Shown: positions 7,706 to 16,534, counted from the stretch's first letter. The stretch is 47,629 bases of DNA from Chlorobaculum sp. 24CR (GCF_004118635.1 NZ_SDGU01000056.1:1-47629), one strand, 5' to 3'. Made by a program: numbers and translations. The notes: generated by a model not told the origin, from the letters alone.

Positions 7706-9607
7706 ATGCCATCGATCCACGCCTCGCTGAACGGTTTCACCGAAAAGGAAATTGCCGACTGGGCCGGGAGCACCATCTACGCTCGCGGCAAGAGTTACAT
7801 TGACGACGTTACAGAACTTTCGCGCACCGAAGACGGGCGGCTCGCGGCATGGGTCTTTGGCAGCGACGAGTATGTGACGACGGTGAGGCGAGGCGGCAAG
7901 GGCGAGTTCGATTTCGCCTGCACCTGCCCGTACGACCACGGCGGCCCGTGCAAGCACGTTGTGGCGGTGCTGCTCGTGGCGCTCGCGCGGGCGAAGCGGG
8001 GCGAGGAGATTCCCGTACTCCAGCCGGACGACGAGCTGTATCTCGAATTGGCGGATTATCTCGATGGCGAGACCGATGACGACGAACCCGGCGACGAGCG
8101 CGGCGGGTCGGCGGCCTCATCGGTCGAGTCGATGCTTGCCGGAAAAAGCCGGGAGGAGCTTCTGGAGATCATGGCCGACGTCACGCGCAATTTTCCCGAA
8201 GTCACCCGGTGGCTTGGCGAACGGGAGCAACTGGCGACCGGCAAGATCGACCAGCTCATCCACGCCCTGCGCAAGGAGATTTTCGCCCTGACGGCCATCG
8301 ACGCCTGGCCGGTTTACGGCGACTTTTTCGAGGATTCGCCCGATTACTCCGGCGTTCAGCAGCGCTTGCAAAATCTGCTCGACCGGGGTCACGCCGACGC
8401 GGTTTTCGGGCTGGGCGAGGAGCTGTGGAGCCGATGCGGTGGACAGCTTGAAAGCTTCGAGGACGACGGAATGATTGCCAGCGGCATCGCCGGATGTATG
8501 CAGGTTGTGCTGAAAGCGTTGCCCGACACGAAGCTGTCGCGGCTCGACCAGCTCGTCTGGCTCCATGACCGTTTGCGGGAAGATCAATTCGACCTGCTCG
8601 CCGGGGCCGACATGCTCATCGGCAGCAGGCGCTACGCCGTCGCGGACTGGCGCGAGCTTGCCGCAGCGCTCGAAGCGCGGTTGGCGAACATGCCGGTTTC
8701 CACGGGTGGCCGACGGGATGAACACTATCGCCGCCGCCACGTGGTCGATCAGTTGATCGATGTTTACCGACGCGGCGGGGAGGCGGAAAAAGTGATCCCG
8801 TTGCTGGAAAAAGAGGCGGATCCTTGCTTGTATCATGATGTGCTTGTCGAGCATCTGCTTGCCGCCGGAGTGGTCGAACGCGCCCGGTCGTGGTGCATCG
8901 AGGGGTACGGCAAAACGGTCGAACAGGCTCCGGGCATTGCCTCGATGTTGCAGCGGCACTTGCGGGAGCTGGCCGAAAAAGAGGGAAATCTGGCTCTCGT
9001 GGCGGCGTACCGGGCGCAGGATTTTTTCAGGTATCCCTCCGTGGGTGCGTTCAGCGAGTTGCGCGAAGCGTCGGAAAAGATCGATGCCTGGCCAGCCGTG
9101 CGCGAAGCGGCCCTCGGTTATCTGCGAACGGGGCGGCGTCCCGATGGTTCGGCAACCGGCGGCGCATGGCCGTTGCCGAAGCCGGAGGTCGGCTCAGCGG
9201 TGACGTCCGCCAAAACGGGACTCCGGTCGTTTCCGAAGCTCGCCGTGCTGATCGAAATCGCCATCCTCGAAGCGCGGCGCGATGACACGGTCGCCCTGTT
9301 CAAAGAGTTGTGCCAGACCGGAATGTGTGGGCGCGACATCAGCGAAAAGGTCGCCGAATCGGTCGCAACCAGCCACCCGGATATCGCCCTGAAGATATGG
9401 CGGATCACGGTCGATAACCTGATCGCCGAAGTCAAGACCAGCGCGTATGAGGAGGCGACGGGCTATTTGCGCAAGATGCGCTCGGTCTGGCGGCAAACGG
9501 ATCGGCTGGAGGAGTGGAGCGCGCTCATCGCCGAACTGCGTACGCGCCACAAAGCCAAGCGAAACCTGATGTCGCTGCTGAAAAAGATGGAGCAAGATGG
9601 CGACTGA
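7706..9607 (+). CDS. SWIM zinc-finger domain protein
   Basis: A 633-residue protein. Near the N-terminus it has a SWIM zinc finger, C72-x-C74-x7-C82-x-H84 (CTCPYDHGGPCKH), with the usual hydrophobic continuation VVAVLL. The rest is a long helical region, possibly TPR-like, without a catalytic motif I recognise. SWIM domains bind DNA or proteins and occur with SNF2 helicases; no helicase gene is adjacent here. The start at 7706 (MPSIHASL) is preferred to upstream in-frame starts because SWIM proteins usually begin close to this point. The gene is high-GC and looks native. Confidence 0.8.
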   Translation: MPSIHASLNGFTEKEIADWAGSTIYARGKSYIDDVTELSRTEDGRLAAWVFGSDEYVTTVRRGGKGEFDFACTCPYDHGGPCKHVVAVLLVALARAKRGEEIPVLQPDDELYLELADYLDGETDDDEPGDERGGSAASSVESMLAGKSREELLEIMADVTRNFPEVTRWLGEREQLATGKIDQLIHALRKEIFALTAIDAWPVYGDFFEDSPDYSGVQQRLQNLLDRGHADAVFGLGEELWSRCGGQLESFEDDGMIASGIAGCMQVVLKALPDTKLSRLDQLVWLHDRLREDQFDLLAGADMLIGSRRYAVADWRELAAALEARLANMPVSTGGRRDEHYRRRHVVDQLIDVYRRGGEAEKVIPLLEKEADPCLYHDVLVEHLLAAGVVERARSWCIEGYGKTVEQAPGIASMLQRHLRELAEKEGNLALVAAYRAQDFFRYPSVGAFSELREASEKIDAWPAVREAALGYLRTGRRPDGSATGGAWPLPKPEVGSAVTSAKTGLRSFPKLAVLIEIAILEARRDDTVALFKELCQTGMCGRDISEKVAESVATSHPDIALKIWRITVDNLIAEVKTSAYEEATGYLRKMRSVWRQTDRLEEWSALIAELRTRHKAKRNLMSLLKKMEQDGD

Positions 9608-9685
9608 TACCGCCCGGCATGGATTTGTGATCGCTCAAAGCATTCATTGAAAACACTTTACAGACGTTATCAAATTCGATTCCTT

Positions 9686-10204
9686 ATGGACGCTCTTTCG
9701 TTGCTTCTCGATCAGTTCCGCCATATGGCCTGGGCGGATGCGCTGGTTTTTTCCACGATTTCCGGCAATCCGGTGGCGGCGGCGGATGACTGCATCCTCG
9801 ACAAGCTGCGGCACTTGCACGCGGTGCAGAAGATTTTTCTTGACGTCTGGCTCGCTCGTCCGCTCGATCCGCGAGTGGCCGATGATCTCGATCTCCGCGC
9901 TCTCGGCGCGTTCGCGCGTGGCGTCCATCAGGAATCGATGCGCTTTCTCGAAGCGCTGACACCGGCGGAGCTGGAGCGCGTCGTCAATCTGCCGTGGTCG
10001 AAGACGGCGACCGCAAAGCTCGGCTTCGAGGTCGCCGCGCACACGCTTGCCGAAACGCTCGTGCAGGTTCCGCAGCACAGCGCCTACCATCGCGGGCAGG
10101 TCGCTGCACGGCTGCGCGAACTCGGCGTCGATCCGCCCATGACCGACTACATCGCCTGGGTCTGGCGTCACAAGCCGGATGCGGCGTGGCCGGAGTTTTT
10201 CTGA
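9686..10204 (+). CDS. DinB-family protein
   Basis: A 172-residue four-helix-bundle protein of the DinB/YfiT type. It opens with LLDQFRHMAWADALVF, the typical first helix (a Trp/Asn-Ala pattern), and later has VPQHSAYHRGQVAARLRELG, where the two His residues of HxxxHRGQ are metal ligands. Members are thiol-dependent metalloenzymes or damage-inducible proteins of unsettled function. The third ligand, normally a His in helix 2, may be the His in LRHLHAVQKIF. The ATG at 9686 is chosen because the upstream in-frame extension lacks family similarity. No operon partner is evident; hicA follows 52 bases later with its own promoter. Confidence 0.8.
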   Translation: MDALSLLLDQFRHMAWADALVFSTISGNPVAAADDCILDKLRHLHAVQKIFLDVWLARPLDPRVADDLDLRALGAFARGVHQESMRFLEALTPAELERVVNLPWSKTATAKLGFEVAAHTLAETLVQVPQHSAYHRGQVAARLRELGVDPPMTDYIAWVWRHKPDAAWPEFF

Positions 10205-10221
10205 GTGGTGCAGGTTTGTCG

Positions 10222-10250
10222 TTGCAAAAACGGGTTTAGTATCGTAAAAT
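10222..10250 (+). promoter_or_regulatory. Promoter of hicAB, probably leaderless
   Basis: TTGCAA (10222-10227) and TAAAAT (10245-10250) are separated by 17 bases, a good sigma-70 pair. The hicA ATG begins only 6 bases after the -10 box, so transcription would start at or next to the A of the start codon, giving a leaderless message. GTATC occurs twice around the -10 box (13 bases apart), which could be where HicB binds for autoregulation; this part is inference. Confidence 0.5.
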
Positions 10251-10256
10251 GGTATC

Positions 10257-10508
10257 ATGAACAATCGGCACCAAAAGATTCTCGACCAGATATTCCAGAA
10301 CCCGGTACGGTCGGATATCGAATGGGCGGACATTGAAAGGCTGTTGCTGGCGCTTGGCGCCGAGTTGACAGAAGGAAGCGGCTCGCGTGTGCGGATTGTT
10401 CTCAATGGCGTCCGCGCGGTTTTTCACCGGCCACATCCCCGGAAAGAGACCGATAAAGGCGCATTACAATCGATAAGACGTTTTCTGCAAGAAGCCGGAG
10501 TGCGTTAA
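10257..10508 (+). CDS. hicA: HicA-family toxin (mRNA interferase)
   Basis: An 83-residue HicA toxin. HicA is a dsRBD-fold ribonuclease that cleaves mRNA and is neutralised by HicB. The family pattern is clear: IEWADIERLLLALGAELTEG, then GSRVRIVLNG and a basic RPHPRKETDKGAL segment containing the conserved His. The length is normal for the longer HicA type. The HicB gene starts 2 bases after its stop codon. The sequence looks intact, so the toxin is probably active. Confidence 0.92.
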   Translation: MNNRHQKILDQIFQNPVRSDIEWADIERLLLALGAELTEGSGSRVRIVLNGVRAVFHRPHPRKETDKGALQSIRRFLQEAGVR

Positions 10509-10510
10509 CT

Positions 10511-10828
10511 ATGCTGAAATACAAGGGATACAGTGGCTGCGTCGAGTATGATGACGAAGCCGGGATTTTTCATGGCGAGGTGCTTGATACCCGGGATGTC
10601 ATCACGTTTCAGGGGACGACGGTCGAGGAGATCGAGCGTGCGTTCAGAGAGTCGATTGATGACTATCTCGATTTCTGCCGTGAACGGGGAGAGGAGCCGA
10701 ACAAACCGTTTTCAGGAAAACTGGTGTTGCGGATGAGTCCTGAGCTGCATCACAAGGTGTTCGTCAAGGCGGTAAAGTCCGGCAAAAGCCTGAATAAATG
10801 GATTTCCGACACGCTCGAATCAGCGTGA
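10511..10828 (+). CDS. hicB: HicB-family antitoxin
   Basis: A 105-residue antitoxin with the two usual HicB parts. The N-terminal partial RNase-H-like domain (YKGYSGCVEYDDEAGIFHGE, then FQGTTVEEIERAFRESIDDY) binds the toxin. A C-terminal ribbon-helix-helix DNA-binding tail (LVLRMSPELHHKVFVKAVKS, then LNKWI) probably represses the operon. It is placed directly after hicA, in the canonical toxin-first order. No frameshift or truncation is seen. Confidence 0.93.
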   Translation: MLKYKGYSGCVEYDDEAGIFHGEVLDTRDVITFQGTTVEEIERAFRESIDDYLDFCRERGEEPNKPFSGKLVLRMSPELHHKVFVKAVKSGKSLNKWISDTLESA

Positions 10829-10949
10829 TCGACCGGTCGCGTACATCCGGCCAAAGCCATCGAAGACCTGTACGCCACCTTGACCACTGCCTGAACAGTA
10901 CAGGGCAGGCTGCCATAATCAAAACCCACAAGCTCAACAGCGATTCTCG

Positions 10950-11720
10950 ATGAAAGCCACAAACTTCGATCTTCAGTCATATCTCGCCCGTATCGGCTTC
11001 GAGGGCGATCCGTCGCCCGATTTCGACACGCTGAAGCGCCTGATGCGCCGCCAGCTCTTTTCGGTGCCGTTCGAGAATCTCGACGTGCAGGCGGGCAAGG
11101 TTCCCTCGCTCGCGCCCGAAGCGATCTGCGCCAAGATCGTCGAGCGGAGGCGCGGTGGCTACTGCTACGAGGTGAACGGCCTCTTCGCGATGGCGCTCGA
11201 AGCGCTCGGCATTCCGTACCGGCTGGTGGCGGCGCGTCCGATGACCTACGCCGTCCGGCGTCCGAAAACCCACGTGGCGATCATCGCCGCCATCGATGGC
11301 GCGGAGTGGCTCTGCGACCTCGGCTTCGGGAGTTTCGGCATCCGCGAGCCGATCGATCTCCGCTGGCTCGACCGGGAGTTGAAGCAGGATTTCGACACCT
11401 TCCGTCTGACGATGGCGTCGGAGCGCGATTACCAGTTGCAGTCGAAGGTCGATGGCGAGTGGAAAAAGCTCTACGAGTTCAACCTCTGCCCGCAGGAGTT
11501 TGTGGACTTCGAGCCAGCCAACTGGCTCAACGCGACCCATCCCGATACAATTTTCACGCAGGGGCTGATCGTCGTCTTGCAGCATCCATCGGGCAAGCTG
11601 GTGCTGAGCGGCGAGCGCTTCAGGAATTTTTCGGAAGGGCGGGTGGAGGAGAAGATCGTCAATCCGGAAGAGGTCGGGGAGCTGTTGCGGGGGAGGTTTT
11701 TGCTGGATGGCGACCGGTGA
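10950..11720 (+). CDS. nat: Arylamine N-acetyltransferase
   Basis: An acetyl-CoA-dependent N-acetyltransferase of 256 residues, which acetylates arylamines and hydrazines. The Cys-His-Asp triad is complete: C72 in RRGGYCYEVNGLF, H108 in THVAI and D123 in CDLGFGSFG. The early segment RQLFSVPFENLDV is also typical of the family. Length is slightly under the usual 270-280 residues. It is monocistronic, with about 120 bases of non-coding sequence upstream and a hairpin repeat downstream. The physiological substrate cannot be told from sequence. Confidence 0.92.
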   Translation: MKATNFDLQSYLARIGFEGDPSPDFDTLKRLMRRQLFSVPFENLDVQAGKVPSLAPEAICAKIVERRRGGYCYEVNGLFAMALEALGIPYRLVAARPMTYAVRRPKTHVAIIAAIDGAEWLCDLGFGSFGIREPIDLRWLDRELKQDFDTFRLTMASERDYQLQSKVDGEWKKLYEFNLCPQEFVDFEPANWLNATHPDTIFTQGLIVVLQHPSGKLVLSGERFRNFSEGRVEEKIVNPEEVGELLRGRFLLDGDR

Positions 11721-11750
11721 TAGTTATTAATCCGGCCATTAAAATTGTCA

Positions 11751-11862
11751 AACAATTGCCCCGGACTTCAGTCCGGGGTTTATGGATAAAACATAATAAA
11801 TCAGGGCTTTAGCCCAATTTCTTTTTTTAGGAATGATTGCGATTTATTGTGGACGGAGTAAT
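11751..11862. repeat. Interspersed hairpin repeat, copy A
   Basis: This ~112-bp element contains two palindromes: one at 11759-11778 (CCCCGGACTTCAGTCCGGGG) and GGGCTTTAGCCC at 11804-11815. They are linked by a conserved TTTATGGATAA...AATAAATCA segment and followed by ATTG-TN-CGGAGTAAT. The same layout recurs at 19690-19800, and a partial inverted copy lies at 36809-36839. It fills the gap between the nat and rhodanese genes. Confidence 0.85.
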
Positions 11863-11878
11863 ATCCAGTCAGCCCTTT

Positions 11879-11908
11879 CCGGAGGCATCGTCAGCGCGAC
11901 GCCTCCGG
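11879..11908. terminator. Hairpin downstream of the rhodanese gene
   Basis: CCGGAGGC (11879-11886) pairs with GCCTCCGG (11901-11908). It lies just past the end of the minus-strand rhodanese gene and could end or protect its transcript. No clear T-run follows on either strand, so intrinsic termination is uncertain. Confidence 0.35.
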
Positions 11909-11924
11909 CGAGCGGCGTAAAATC

Positions 11925-12503
11925 TTACTTCGGCAGGTATGCTTTCTGCTTGTCGAGCTTGTAGCTCCAGGGCAGGCCGGAGTTTTGCCACCCGTTGACT
12001 TCGCGGCGGCCCTCCTTGTTTTTGTCGCCCTCGAAGCCGTCGTAAACCGAATAGACGTTGGTGTAACCGGCTTTGGTCAACAGGTCGGCGGCTGAGGCGC
12101 TGCGTCCGCCGGAGCGGCACATCAGGATGACCGGATCGGATTTGCCCAGACCTTTGGCGGTCATGGCATCGTCAACCTTTCGGGTGAAATCGGGGTTGAC
12201 GTTCATCTTGTAGTGGTTTTTCTTGTCGTCCCAGGCCGAGAAGTCGTCAAGCTCGTAAGGAATGTTCAGACTGACCTGATCGGCGATGCCGACATACACG
12301 ATTTCGGCAGGAGTGCGCACATCGACGAAGAGTGCCTTGCCGGGATTTTTGACGACCATCTCATAAGCGTCCTGGGCCGAAAGATATTTGCCGGCAGTGG
12401 TTTGCTTGCTTTTCGGCAGTGCGCCGACATCGAACGACGCAGCCTGGAGCAGGCTTGTCGAAACCAGAAGGAAAGCGACGACGAGGGAGACGATTTTTTT
12501 CAT
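11925..12503 (-). CDS. Exported rhodanese-domain protein
   Basis: A 192-residue single-domain rhodanese with a signal peptide (MKKIVSLVVAFLLVSTSLLQ, cut likely after AAA/AAS), so it acts in the periplasm. The active-site Cys is C129 in MCRSGGRSASAA, and the CH2A-like motif DVRTPAEIVYVG is present. Such proteins handle sulfane sulfur; in a sulfide-oxidising green sulfur bacterium a role in periplasmic sulfur transfer is plausible but inferred. The start at 12503 is set by the signal peptide. It follows menD in the same direction with a 120-base gap. Confidence 0.87.
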   Translation of the reverse strand: MKKIVSLVVAFLLVSTSLLQAASFDVGALPKSKQTTAGKYLSAQDAYEMVVKNPGKALFVDVRTPAEIVYVGIADQVSLNIPYELDDFSAWDDKKNHYKMNVNPDFTRKVDDAMTAKGLGKSDPVILMCRSGGRSASAADLLTKAGYTNVYSVYDGFEGDKNKEGRREVNGWQNSGLPWSYKLDKQKAYLPK

Positions 12504-12623
12504 GTGAGCTGTTTTTGTTTGTTTGGTAACAGCGTTAATATATCCGGATGGCCGGGTTTTTACAAGATCGGGATGCGATTTGGCGTGCGTACAGCGCATC
12601 ATCCGGTTTGCAGAAGCGTGGAA

Positions 12624-14381
12624 TCAGGAGTTCCCGAAGCAACTGGCTGTCTCGAAAATCGTTTCGAGTTGCGCCTTGAGCGAGCGGTGCAGCTGGAGAT
12701 TTTCCTGGCGGTCGCTTTTGATTTCGATGACGAGGCTCTCCTTGCGTTCGAGCGCTTCGGTGTAAAGTTTCGTGAAATCGCGGTTCGTCTGCGGGCAGGC
12801 GTAGTCGAGGCCGAAGGTGCGGGCGGCCAGTTCGACGCTGAAGTTCTGCGGCGTGGCGAAGCACTCGTCGAGCCGGTCAGTTTGCGAGGCGATCGGCAGG
12901 AATGAGAAGATGCCGCCGCCGTGGTTGTTCAGCACAATGACGATGAGCGGGTTCGCGGCGTTGCCGAGCAGCGAGAGGGCGTTCAGGTCGTGCAGCAGCG
13001 AAATGTCGCCGATGAGCAGCGTCGCCGGTTTGCCGAGGCCTGCCGAGAATCCGGCGGCGGTCGAGATGATGCCGTCGATGCCGCTGACACCGCGATTGAG
13101 CGCGCAACGCAACGGCTTGTGCGCCATCGGCGCGGCGTACAGATCCATGTCACGCGCGGGCATACTGTTCGAGACGAAGAGCGCGTGCTCGCCGCCGACA
13201 AGCGACGAAACGATGCGCGGCGCGGAGATTTCGTTCACCGGCTCGTCCGGCGAGCACGTCATCTCGTCGATCACGCGGGAGGCTGCCGAAAAAGCGTCTC
13301 TGCAATCGTGCTTCGGCAGAGGCTCCCGGCCCGCTTCGAGCGCTTCGGCGACCGAGGCGGGCGCGGCTTCGATGGTCAGGGTGACGTTGTGGTCGGGGCT
13401 GAAGCGTCCGGGGTGCTCGCGCACAACCACGTAGTGCATCGGTGGATGGTTCCGTAGCGCCGTGGCGGGCTGCTTGCCGATGAGCGGGCCGCCGAAATGG
13501 ATTACCACGTCGGGCTGAAATCTCTCGGTAAAAGCATTGTTCTGGAGGGCGAGCTGCCACGGCGTGCAGTTTGCCGAGAGCCGGATGCCAGAGGTGAGAT
13601 CGGCCAGGAGCGGCACGCCGAGCGAGTCGGCGAGCGCCGCCACCGCCTCGCCATCCACCGGATTGTCGAGATTCCCGGCGACCAGCAGCGGACGCTCGGC
13701 TTGCGCCAGAAGCTTCCGTAAAGTCACGATGCTTTTTGCCGCCGGTTCGTGCAGCGGCAGCGCGAACCGCGTCCACGGCTGGTCGCCGGAGGCCCGCCAC
13801 GCTTCGAGCGGCGCCGACCAAGGATGGTCGAGGTCGGGCGCTTCGGGTTCGAGCGGCTCGCGGAACGGCAGGTTCAGATGCACCGGGCCAGCGGGGGAGC
13901 CGAGGCTTTTGCGGACGGCCTGATCGACCGTCGAGAGCAGCGAAGCGAGCGGCGTCGAAGTGCCGGGTTCGGGAAGTTCGAGGTTCCAGCGCGTGTAGTT
14001 GCCGAAAATATCCTGCTGGCGGATGGTCTGGTTCGCGCCGGCTTCGAGCAGCTCGAAGGGGCGGTCAGCCGAAAGCACGAGCATCGGCTGCGAGTCCGCC
14101 GAGGCTTCGACGACGGCGGGGAAGTAGTTGGCCACGGCGGTGCCGGAGGTGCAGACGAGTACGGCGGGCTTGCCAGTCGCCCTGGCGTAGCCGAGTGCGT
14201 AAAATGCCGCCGAGCGCTCGTCGGGGAACATCCGGAACTTCGCCTTTGGATTCGAGGCTACGGCGAGGGTCAGCGGCGTCGAACGCGAGCCGGGGGAGAT
14301 ACAGAAAAATCCGGCCTCCTGCCGGATCAGTTCTTCGACGATGACTGCGCACCAGAGGGTCGTAATCTGCTTATGATTCAT
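12624..14381 (-). CDS. menD: MenD, SEPHCHC synthase (menaquinone biosynthesis)
   Basis: A thiamine-diphosphate enzyme of 585 residues that joins isochorismate and 2-oxoglutarate to form SEPHCHC. The N-terminus has FCISPGSRSTPL and MFPDERSAAFYALG with the catalytic Glu at residue 55. The C-terminal ThDP domain has GISGIDGIISTAAGFS, LLIGDISLLHDLN and VLNNHGGGIFSFLP. Its ATG overlaps the menF stop codon as ATGA (14378-14381), so the two are translationally coupled. Length is normal for the family. Menaquinone is the main quinone in the electron transport of green sulfur bacteria. Confidence 0.96.
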   Translation of the reverse strand: MNHKQITTLWCAVIVEELIRQEAGFFCISPGSRSTPLTLAVASNPKAKFRMFPDERSAAFYALGYARATGKPAVLVCTSGTAVANYFPAVVEASADSQPMLVLSADRPFELLEAGANQTIRQQDIFGNYTRWNLELPEPGTSTPLASLLSTVDQAVRKSLGSPAGPVHLNLPFREPLEPEAPDLDHPWSAPLEAWRASGDQPWTRFALPLHEPAAKSIVTLRKLLAQAERPLLVAGNLDNPVDGEAVAALADSLGVPLLADLTSGIRLSANCTPWQLALQNNAFTERFQPDVVIHFGGPLIGKQPATALRNHPPMHYVVVREHPGRFSPDHNVTLTIEAAPASVAEALEAGREPLPKHDCRDAFSAASRVIDEMTCSPDEPVNEISAPRIVSSLVGGEHALFVSNSMPARDMDLYAAPMAHKPLRCALNRGVSGIDGIISTAAGFSAGLGKPATLLIGDISLLHDLNALSLLGNAANPLIVIVLNNHGGGIFSFLPIASQTDRLDECFATPQNFSVELAARTFGLDYACPQTNRDFTKLYTEALERKESLVIEIKSDRQENLQLHRSLKAQLETIFETASCFGNS

Positions 14382-15775
14382 GTGGTCTGCTGCATTATGG
14401 CCAGAATGTCGCCGATCTTCTGATCGACCTCCTCCCACTCCGATTCGGGGTCGGAACCCTTGACCAGACCCGCGCCGGAGTAGAGATAGACGCGGTCGTC
14501 ATTGACGAGCGCCGAGCGGATGCCGACGGCGAACTCCGCAGCGTCCTGACTGAGCCACCCTACCGGCGCGGCGTACCAGCCGCGACAGAACGGTTCAGCC
14601 GACAGAATCAGCGTCATCGCCTCCTCGCGCGGAACGCCGCCGACCGCCGGGGTCGGATGGAGCTGGCGCAGCACCGTGCTGTCGTTGCGGAACTCCGGCT
14701 TCAGTCGCGCCCGGCAGCGTGCGTAGAGGTGGGCGAGCCGGTTGAGCTGAAGTACGCCGACCTTCTCCTGCATGTCTATATCGCTGCACACCGGTTGCAG
14801 TTCGCGGTAAATCGTGTCCTTCACGAAGCGGTGCTCCCGAACATCCTTTTCGGAAGCGAGCAGCAGCTCGGAAGCGGCGCTGTCGTCCGCCTTGAGCACC
14901 TCTTTGGTGATGGTGCCCGCGAGCGCCTCGGTTTCGAGCATGTCGCCGTCGCGGCGGTAGAGCCGTTCGGGCGTGAAGCTGATGAAAGCGTGGCCCTCGA
15001 CCGGCTCGAAGTAAAAGCGGTAGGTCGAGTTGTCGGGGAACGGGTAGTCGAGCAAAAAGCGGATGGCTGGCACCTTGCCTGCAAAGGAGAGTTCAGTCTG
15101 CCGGGCGAGGATCACCTTGTCGAGTTTCCCCTCATCGAAATTTCTCAGAATGGTTTCGCAGCTCTCGACCCAATGCGGTTTGTCGGGGCAGTAGCAGACC
15201 TGCGTCATTTCGGGAATTGCGGCAGCCGCCGGCGGCTCTCCGGCTGATACTTTTGACAGGGCAAGCAAGAGATTTTCGAGTGCTTGCTGCCGGTTGTCGC
15301 CGGGCTTCAGCCACAGCGAGCAGGCCATAGCCGTTTGGCCGTCGCGCTGTTCGATGCTGACAAGCGGCAGGATGAACAGGCCAGGGCTGAAGGCGCTCCA
15401 GAGCTTGTTCTGCTTCTGGAGATTGTTGAAGCAGAAGCCGCCGAAGTACCTCGCGTGCGGGTTTTTCTGCTTCATCGCCTCGTCGAGCACGAGGAAGCTC
15501 CGGTCGTTGGGGCCGGTTTCGGAAATCTCGATGCGATCGGCTTCTCCGATGCCGGCAATCCACTCGCTTTTTTCGCGGTTCATCCAGAACAGCTTCGGGA
15601 AAAGCCTCTGTGCCGAGAGCCAGCGCGTGGCGTCAATCTCGTCGAGCGGCGCGCTGAAACGCTCAAGCACCGGTCGTCCGTTCCCGGCAGACGGTTGCTG
15701 CATCGCAGTCTTCACCGATTCTTCAAGGAGTTGAAGCGCCTTTTGCATCATAAGGATACTGTCGTCCGCCGGCAT
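14378..15775 (-). CDS. menF: MenF, isochorismate synthase
   Basis: A chorismate-binding enzyme of 465 residues that converts chorismate to isochorismate, the first menaquinone-specific step. C-terminal family motifs are evident: LDKVILARQTELSFAG, FYFEPVEGHAFISFTPERL, ETEALAGTI, LHPTPAVGGVP and FAVGIRSALV followed by YSGAGLVKGSDPESEW. It is followed directly by menD, overlapping 4 bases, which favours MenF over other isochorismate synthases. The start at 15775 lies 13 bases after the TPR gene; ATGs at 15751 and 15748 are alternatives, and none has a strong ribosome site. Confidence 0.93.
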   Translation of the reverse strand: MPADDSILMMQKALQLLEESVKTAMQQPSAGNGRPVLERFSAPLDEIDATRWLSAQRLFPKLFWMNREKSEWIAGIGEADRIEISETGPNDRSFLVLDEAMKQKNPHARYFGGFCFNNLQKQNKLWSAFSPGLFILPLVSIEQRDGQTAMACSLWLKPGDNRQQALENLLLALSKVSAGEPPAAAAIPEMTQVCYCPDKPHWVESCETILRNFDEGKLDKVILARQTELSFAGKVPAIRFLLDYPFPDNSTYRFYFEPVEGHAFISFTPERLYRRDGDMLETEALAGTITKEVLKADDSAASELLLASEKDVREHRFVKDTIYRELQPVCSDIDMQEKVGVLQLNRLAHLYARCRARLKPEFRNDSTVLRQLHPTPAVGGVPREEAMTLILSAEPFCRGWYAAPVGWLSQDAAEFAVGIRSALVNDDRVYLYSGAGLVKGSDPESEWEEVDQKIGDILAIMQQTT

Positions 15776-15788
15776 GGGATTACGAGAT

Positions 15789-16403
15789 TCATTTTCCGGC
15801 CTTGTCAGGCACATCGTTCTGCAGGTGCCGTTCAAGGGAGACGGCAAGATAATTGTTTTTCGTCTGAAGCCATTTATGGATTTTACGGGCTTCGTCGATT
15901 TTTCCCATTTTGATGTAGCAGACAGCCATCGAGTAGCGAGCTTCGGGGAAGGAGTAGCTGTTGTCGATCGCTGTCTGGTACGATGCTATCGCGTCGCCAT
16001 AGCGACTGAGCTGGAAGTAAACGTTGCCGAGGTCGAACTGGCGGAGGGAGTCGTCGGGCGCGATGGCGACCCGTTTCTGCATCCAGGGCAAGGCCGAGGT
16101 GAACTCCTTCTTGTCGAAAAAGGCCGCGCCAAGCGCCGAGTAGGCCTCGTCGAGACCGGGTTCAATGTCGATGGCCCGGCGGTAGGCCTGGATGGCGTCG
16201 TCGTAACGCTCCTGGCGGGCGTACTCTTTGCCGAGGTTCAGGTAGCCTCGCGCATCTTCCGGATTTTTCCAGACCGTTTGCTGCAACTCCTTGATGCGGG
16301 CCTCCTTGTTGTTGCAGGCGGAGAGTCCGGCAAGGCAAAGCAGAATGATAAACGGGCGGCAGAGGACCGCAAGGCGGCGGTATGGTTTTGGGCTTTGTGT
16401 CAT
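15789..16403 (-). CDS. TPR-repeat lipoprotein
   Basis: A 204-residue protein with a lipoprotein signal: basic start, hydrophobic VLCRPFIILLCLAGLSAC and Cys as the lipidation site. About four tetratricopeptide repeats follow (NPEDARGYLNLGKEYARQER, EPGLDEAYSALGAAFFDKKE and others). It is likely a periplasm-facing scaffold anchored in a membrane. The ATG at 16403 is preceded by GAGG at a short distance; an upstream TTG at 16412 is the alternative. It stands first in the TPR-menF-menD run, 13 bases ahead of menF, but a functional link with menaquinone synthesis is only positional. Confidence 0.85.
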   Translation of the reverse strand: MTQSPKPYRRLAVLCRPFIILLCLAGLSACNNKEARIKELQQTVWKNPEDARGYLNLGKEYARQERYDDAIQAYRRAIDIEPGLDEAYSALGAAFFDKKEFTSALPWMQKRVAIAPDDSLRQFDLGNVYFQLSRYGDAIASYQTAIDNSYSFPEARYSMAVCYIKMGKIDEARKIHKWLQTKNNYLAVSLERHLQNDVPDKAGK

Positions 16404-16534
16404 AAGCCTCAATATAGCGACTGGTTTATGTTTCTGCTAACTCCCGCGTTCCATTGCTGTTTTCGCCAAAGAGACCGAGTGTGCCGGGGCGCGGTGTTGC
16501 CGGTGGCCGGATTTTTGCACACTTTCCGGAAAAC

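Noticed and set aside
14657-15247. Long plus-strand frame opposite menF
   Set aside because: Antisense shadow of a GC-rich gene; composition follows the third-position bias of menF.
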